A stretch of 64,000 nucleotides of DNA from Prosthecobacter gellanilyticus (lineage in GTDB: Bacteria > Verrucomicrobiota > Verrucomicrobiia > Verrucomicrobiales > Verrucomicrobiaceae), in assembly GCF_007992435.1 (NCBI RefSeq), contig NZ_BKAG01000011.1, positions 120,844 through 184,843 on the forward strand, read 5' to 3'. Within the stretch, counting starts at the first letter, position 1, and the number at the start of each line of letters is the position of its first letter. Shown piece after piece: positions 59,911 to 64,000 of the stretch. The position numbers and the translations under genes were made by a program. A model generated the notes under the pieces. The model ran no database searches, was not told the origin of the DNA, and was given only the letters and a program-made list of their open reading frames with translations.

Positions 59911-61197
59911 ATGACTGCAACCGCCACTCGTCTGCTGTTAGCTGCCCTCGTTTTTCCCGCACTGTTCGTCCAGGCCCAGCAGGATGCTTTTCGTGTCTGG
60001 AAAAGCACGGATGGGAAGACCGTGGAAGCTGCCTTTCTCGGGGTGGAAGGTGCCAGCGTGAAGATCAAGGGGCGAAACGGAGCCATCTTTTCCGTGCCGC
60101 TGGAACGGCTCTCGGCGGATGATCAGACCTGGGCCAAGGCGCAGGCTGCCAGTGCACCAGCAGCAGCTCCCACAGGCGCGGCAGGCAACTCGGAGTCACC
60201 CGCTGCTGATGCGGCCTGGCCCAAGAGTCTATCCATCGCGGACAAGCCTCAGGTCACCGTGGTCATGGAGGACGAGAAGGCGAAAAAGTTCGTCTATCGT
60301 TCGCCGCATTATGAGTTCGAATGCGACTCCAAGTTAGGCGCGAACGTGGTTCGTGAATTCGGGCGCATGTTTGAGGCCACCTATCTTCTGAACTGCAAGC
60401 TGCCGCTGGACCTGAGGCCCAAGCCGGAGCCGCTGCGGGAGTTCTTCCTGGCCAAGCTCTACACGAATCAGGAAGACTATCTGAAAGAGGGTGGCATGCC
60501 TGGATCCGCCGGGGTTTATCAGCGTGGGCAGAAAGCGCTTTCGGTGCCGCTCAAGAGCCTGGGCGTGAAGATGGTCGGCAGCCGGGTCAGCATTGACCAG
60601 GCGGATGACGACGCCAATGCGACGCTCATCCATGAGATCACCCACCAGATGATGAATCACTGGCTGGCGAAGCTGCCCACATGGTTCATCGAGGGCAGTG
60701 CCGACTACACCACGCTGCCCGAGTATTTTCCCACGGGAAGGTTTGCCTGGACGGGCCTGCGGAAGAGGCTTGAGGGCTACGCCCTCCAAAAGAACCGGTT
60801 TGAGCAGGGTGCCTTTAAGATGCTGGATATCCAGGAACTGATGGAGATCAAAGGCGGTGCCTGGGCCGCTGCGCTGACTCTGAAAGTGAAGGCTCCCAAT
60901 GTGGTCGGAGGCGAGGCCAGCCAGTCCAGCCAGAACTATGGTTCAGCAGCTCTGCTGACCTACTTCTTCTATCACCATGACGACAAGGGTGACGCGGCTC
61001 ATGTCATTGCCTGGCTGCGAGAACTCGAGACGGCGGAGCGTGGTTTTGATGCCAAGGCGCTGATTGAGAAACACCTCATGCGCGGCCGCAGCTACGCCCA
61101 GCTCGCCGATGAAGTGAAGAAGGGCCTGAACAAAGCTGGCATCGATGTGGAGTTTGATCCTCCGGGCAAGAATCCAGCGACATCAGACTCGAACTGA
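59911..61197 (+). CDS. exported SHD1-domain HExxH metalloprotease-like protein
   Basis: 428 residues. Signal peptide at 1-22, SHD1 (SLA1 homology) domain at about 25-78 (FRVWKSTDGKTVEAAFLGV, FSVPLERLSADDQTW), an Ala/Pro linker, then a peptidase-like domain. HEITH at 241-245 and Glu261 in WFIEGSADY make a gluzincin-type zinc site (HExxH plus downstream Glu), resembling DUF1570 proteins of Planctomycetes and Verrucomicrobia. Probably degrades or processes proteins outside the cytoplasm; activity is inferred. ATG at 59911 gives the signal peptide. Confidence 0.82.
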   Translation: MTATATRLLLAALVFPALFVQAQQDAFRVWKSTDGKTVEAAFLGVEGASVKIKGRNGAIFSVPLERLSADDQTWAKAQAASAPAAAPTGAAGNSESPAADAAWPKSLSIADKPQVTVVMEDEKAKKFVYRSPHYEFECDSKLGANVVREFGRMFEATYLLNCKLPLDLRPKPEPLREFFLAKLYTNQEDYLKEGGMPGSAGVYQRGQKALSVPLKSLGVKMVGSRVSIDQADDDANATLIHEITHQMMNHWLAKLPTWFIEGSADYTTLPEYFPTGRFAWTGLRKRLEGYALQKNRFEQGAFKMLDIQELMEIKGGAWAAALTLKVKAPNVVGGEASQSSQNYGSAALLTYFFYHHDDKGDAAHVIAWLRELETAERGFDAKALIEKHLMRGRSYAQLADEVKKGLNKAGIDVEFDPPGKNPATSDSN

Positions 61198-61203
61198 GAC
61201 AGC

Positions 61204-61614
61204 TCAAATCTCCTCCGGATCATAGTCCGCATGAATCTGCGGTATATCCACACTCATCACGCCGGTCTGCAGATCATAAGAGAAATAGTAGCGGCCTCTC
61301 ACCCGGTCCGTGTAGTGCTGGTCTGAGCAGCCGATGTTCGTCTCCTCCGTGAAGGCATACGCGAAGCTGCCACGCAGTTGGTTGGGCGCTGGCCGTTCGT
61401 AGCGGAGATCAGAGCATTCAGTTTTCTCATCAGTCTTGGGGCCGCCGTTCGTGCAGACCGCTTCAAAGGGGAGTTCCCAGATCTTGTCGTTGATGGCTGT
61501 GAGGAGATGGCCGGGCAGGGAGTCATTGTTCGCAGGTTCAGCACCGGCTGGCAGGGTGAGATGGATGACACGAGTGGCGGATGGCATGGCGGGAACGGGA
61601 AACCGGGTGATCAT
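61204..61614 (-). CDS. hypothetical protein
   Basis: 136 residues (127 from the internal ATG at 61587, MPSATRVIHLTLP). No signal or TM. Contains two Cys in short motifs (CTNGGP, CSDLRYE) and a hydrophilic end DYDPEEI. No family recognised. Its end is six bases from the metalloprotease-like gene, convergently. Codon use resembles the genome average. Confidence 0.6.
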   Translation of the reverse strand: MITRFPVPAMPSATRVIHLTLPAGAEPANNDSLPGHLLTAINDKIWELPFEAVCTNGGPKTDEKTECSDLRYERPAPNQLRGSFAYAFTEETNIGCSDQHYTDRVRGRYYFSYDLQTGVMSVDIPQIHADYDPEEI

Positions 61615-61708
61615 GACATGAACTCAATCCGCCGGGCTTCAAATGCATTTCGGCTGGAAGGTGAAGGTCGTCTGTAGGATTGCGGCGGGGCCATGACGTA
61701 TTTCTCAG

Positions 61709-62785
61709 ATGCGCTCCATCCTTCTTGCCGCCGGTTTGCTGCCTCTCTGTCTCATGGCTGCGGACATCCCGCCGATTCGTGGATTGAGCCGGACCGATCT
61801 GCTGCAGGTGCGGGATGAGCAGGGACAGCTGAAGAAGGCCGCCACGCCTGAAGAATGGGAGGCTCGCCGAAAGGAGGCGAAGGAGGCTTTTGAGGCCGTC
61901 TCAGGACCGCTGCCAGGAGATGACAAGCGCTGTCCCCTGGACGTGAAGGTGAAGGAAGAGGTGGACTGCGGTTCTTACATCCGGCGGTTGATCACCTATC
62001 AATCCAGTCCGGGTGGGCGTGTGCCGGCCTACCTATGTTTGCCGAAAGCTGTGCTGGCGGGGAAGAAGCCGGCGCCGGCGGTGCTGTGTTTGCATCCCAC
62101 GGAAAACAAGATCGGTCACAAGGTGGTCGTCGGCCTCGGGGGAAAAGAGAACCGTCAATATGCCTCCGAGCTGGCGGAGCGGGGATACATCACCCTGGCA
62201 CCCAGCTATCCTTTGCTGGCGCAGTATCAGCCAGATCTCAAAGCTCTAGGCTTCGGCAGTGGCACCATGAAAGCCATCTGGGACAACATTCGCGGGCTGG
62301 ATCTTTTGGAGTCGATGCCGGAGGTGAGAAAGGAGGCGGGCTTTGCCACCATCGGCCATTCGTTAGGCGGACATAACAGCATCTTCACGGCCACCTTTGA
62401 CACGCGGCTGAAGGTGATTGTGACCAGCTGCGGGTTTGATTCAGTGCTCGACTACTACGGCGGCAACATCAAAGGCTGGGTGCAGGAGCGCTACATGCTG
62501 AAGATGGGAGACTACCTGGGGCATCCGCAAGACGTGCCCTTTGACTATTATGAACTCATCGCGGCACTGGCTCCCCGGCGAGTCTTCATCAATGCACCGC
62601 TGCGGGACAAGAACTTCAAGTGGGACAGCGTGGACCGTGTCGTCGCGGCAGCGAAGCCCGTGTTCAGCCTCTTTGGCGCGCCGGACGGCATCACCGTGCG
62701 GCATCCGGACAGCGAGCATGACTTTCCTGACCAGGAGAGGTTTGAGGCCTATCAAGTCATCGAGCAGGTGTTGGGCAAGCCGTGA
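61709..62785 (+). CDS. exported alpha/beta hydrolase (dienelactone-hydrolase/acetyl-esterase type)
   Basis: 358 residues. Signal peptide at 1-18. Alpha/beta hydrolase with nucleophile Ser218 in GHSLGGHNS, oxyanion region LCLHPTENKIG, the Asp in FGAPDGI and His in DSEHDFP. This family in Verrucomicrobia and Planctomycetes often acts on acetylated or methylated polysaccharides, so a sugar-ester esterase is plausible. Followed 59 bases later by another exported protein gene. Confidence 0.85.
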   Translation: MRSILLAAGLLPLCLMAADIPPIRGLSRTDLLQVRDEQGQLKKAATPEEWEARRKEAKEAFEAVSGPLPGDDKRCPLDVKVKEEVDCGSYIRRLITYQSSPGGRVPAYLCLPKAVLAGKKPAPAVLCLHPTENKIGHKVVVGLGGKENRQYASELAERGYITLAPSYPLLAQYQPDLKALGFGSGTMKAIWDNIRGLDLLESMPEVRKEAGFATIGHSLGGHNSIFTATFDTRLKVIVTSCGFDSVLDYYGGNIKGWVQERYMLKMGDYLGHPQDVPFDYYELIAALAPRRVFINAPLRDKNFKWDSVDRVVAAAKPVFSLFGAPDGITVRHPDSEHDFPDQERFEAYQVIEQVLGKP

Positions 62786-62844
62786 ATCATCTTTGAGGAT
62801 GCTCACCAGGGAATAAGAACACCTCTCGGCTCTCTCAAGCCTTG

Positions 62845-63813
62845 ATGAAGCACATTCTCTCCCGCCGCCATCTTCTTCACAACGCTTCTGCATTATTGGT
62901 TGGCGGAGCCTGCTCGCCCTTGTGGGGAGAAACGTCACTGCCGCTGGGGCCGAATGCAGATCTTGGGGGCCGCTTGCTGCTGCCTTCGGAAGATGAATGG
63001 AACCGTGATGTGTCGAGTGATGAGGTGGATCCGAGAAGTGAGGCCATCATTGCCAGCATCGGCGCGGACAAGCCGCTGCATGAAGACTTCGGCCTGATCT
63101 GGAAAGGCGCGCCGGGCGGCATTCCCTACTATGTGGTGAAGGGTGACCAACCGCGTGTCCCCGTGACCTTTCGCTATGCTGATGAGAGTGATCCGGGGCC
63201 CTATCCCATCCCGCCGGATGCATGGATCGAAGGTGGTCCGCAGGCCGAGGGCGACCGTCACGTGCTCGTGCTGGATCGTGATGCCATGAAGCTCTACGAG
63301 CTCTTTCATGCTTTCCCAGTCAATGGCGGCAAATCTTGGAAAGCGTCCAGCGGAGCCATCTTTGATCTCAAAAATCCCAAGCCACGCCCTGCGGGCTGGA
63401 CCAGTGCGGATGCGGCTGGATTGCCCATTCTACCAGGGTTGGCGCGCTATGATGAGATCTGCGGGGCAGGGGTCCTGCGTCATGCCTTGCGGTTCACGGT
63501 CAGGAAATCTCGTCATGGTTATGTGTCACCAGCCTCACACTTTGCCAGCCCTCACATGGAGGAAAATCTGCCGCCCATGGGCATGCGCGTGCGGCTGAAG
63601 GCCAGTTTTGACACCACCCCCTTCCAAGGCCCGGCCAAGGTGATCTTGGAAGGCTTGAAGAAGCACGGGCTCATTCTCGCAGACAACGGCGGTGACTGGT
63701 ACATCAGCGGTGCTCCCGATGACCGCTGGGTGCATGAGTCACTGCTGCCGATCCGCCGGGTGAAGGGAAGGGATCTGGAGGTCGTGAAGATGGGCGAGCT
63801 CGTGACTCGGTGA
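62845..63813 (+). CDS. exported conserved protein of unknown function
   Basis: 322 residues from ATG at 62845 (a TTG one codon upstream is possible). Tat-like or Sec signal with twin Arg (ILSRRHLLHNASALLVGG). Conserved-looking blocks are IASIGADKPLHEDFG, GIPYYVVKGDQPRVP, DESDPGPYPIPPDAWIEG, SGAIFDLKN, WTSADAAGLPILPGLARYDE and GLILADNGGDWYISGAPDDRW. I recall the same blocks in secreted proteins of Acidobacteria, actinobacteria and Verrucomicrobia without a named activity. Placed behind the esterase gene. Confidence 0.75.
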   Translation: MKHILSRRHLLHNASALLVGGACSPLWGETSLPLGPNADLGGRLLLPSEDEWNRDVSSDEVDPRSEAIIASIGADKPLHEDFGLIWKGAPGGIPYYVVKGDQPRVPVTFRYADESDPGPYPIPPDAWIEGGPQAEGDRHVLVLDRDAMKLYELFHAFPVNGGKSWKASSGAIFDLKNPKPRPAGWTSADAAGLPILPGLARYDEICGAGVLRHALRFTVRKSRHGYVSPASHFASPHMEENLPPMGMRVRLKASFDTTPFQGPAKVILEGLKKHGLILADNGGDWYISGAPDDRWVHESLLPIRRVKGRDLEVVKMGELVTR

Positions 63814-63836
63814 GATTGGTGAACACTCACGAACGC

Positions 63837-63876
63837 TGAAGTCCGCATGACTGACGGAGCGCGGACTTCAGTCCGC
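63837..63876. repeat. GCGGACTTCAGTCCGC palindrome element
   Basis: Perfect palindrome at 63861-63876, preceded by a half-copy TGAAGTCCGC at 63837-63846. A further GCGGACTTCA begins at 63991 and runs to the window end, so at least two elements are near each other. Related in style, but not in loop sequence, to the GCGGACATTCC family. Confidence 0.7.
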
Positions 63877-63949
63877 AGCGGATCATTCGCTATCGTAGGT
63901 GCCCTGTGACTGGCGATGTCTTCAAGACGAAGACGTGGGTTCGAAGAAT

Positions 63950-64000
63950 ATGAGCACGGATGAAGAGATCACTCGGGCGTTCAACCTGCTGCGGACTTCA
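63950..64000 (+). CDS. possible 5' end of a gene running off the window
   Basis: Open frame MSTDEEITRAFNLLRTS to the end of the window. Too short to identify, and its last bases coincide with the GCGGACTTCA repeat, so it may be chance. Confidence 0.2.
   Translation, partial: MSTDEEITRAFNLLRTS

Noticed and set aside
5421..62360. Recurring GTTAGGC/GCCTAAC motif in genes and spacers
   Set aside because: A rough expectation from base composition gives a similar number of hits, so there is no clear excess.
63899..63965. tRNA-like GGTTCGA near the window end
   Set aside because: No acceptor, D or anticodon stems can be drawn around it.

Overview
G+C-rich, densely coded chromosomal DNA (about 60% G+C by eye). 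It most likely comes from a member of the Verrucomicrobiota close to Prosthecobacter/Verrucomicrobium. That placement is inference. It rests on the mix of an archaeal-type ProRS tail, SHD1 and GYF_2 domain proteins, Tat-exported hydrolases, a pseudopilin/T2SS operon, many lipoproteins, few convincing Shine-Dalgarno sites, and several families of short structured repeats between genes. No rRNA, tRNA, CRISPR array, prophage or intact insertion sequence was recognised.

Layout. 1-1.5 kb: the 3' end of proS and a secreted NlpC/P60 peptidase. 1.85-8.5 kb: a coherent block with a sigma-54-type promoter, five very small membrane or lipoprotein genes (two-TM protein, DUF883/ElaB-like, entericidin-like, DUF3096, repeat lipoprotein), a hybrid histidine kinase, a REC-histidine kinase, an NtrC-type sigma-54 activator, and a divergent lipoprotein with its own sigma-54-like site. 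I read this as an envelope-stress module. 8.7-16.5 kb: an LptF/G-type permease with an unusual N-terminal extension, an acidic-tailed protein, thrC, an RsmC-like methyltransferase, an Ldh_2 oxidoreductase and a peroxiredoxin. 17-26.3 kb: a KDG-kinase-like PfkB protein, aminopeptidase P, an HDAC-like deacetylase, recG and leuS. leuS carries an in-frame palindromic insert in its editing domain.

26.3-35.4 kb: exported thioredoxin, MsbA-like ABC exporter, LysM lipoprotein, AmiC-type amidase, DUF167, a molybdate/sulfate-type ABC pair, obg, class IV aminotransferase, RlpA, a GYF_2 protein and an exported peroxiredoxin. 35.6-43 kb: a 1469-residue secreted RHS/YD-repeat protein, a secreted companion that starts with YD repeats, a small membrane protein and a T/A/S-rich unknown. 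43-55 kb (minus strand): a gspE-F-G-H-I-J-K operon, then an RND efflux permease and a MocR-type regulator. A four-helix-bundle (23S intervening-sequence-type) gene flanked by imperfect inverted repeats sits between gspE and gspF. 55-64 kb: folD, two orphan genes of lower G+C, a cysteine-cluster protein, a Tat amidohydrolase, an EamA transporter, an SHD1-HExxH metalloprotease-like protein, a dienelactone-hydrolase-type esterase and a conserved Tat-exported protein of unknown function.

Much of the content concerns the envelope: stress lipoproteins, peptidoglycan hydrolases, lipid export, protein secretion and exported redox proteins. Intergenic space is rich in repeats. At least five structured repeat families recur within 64 kb, and one element has entered a coding sequence.
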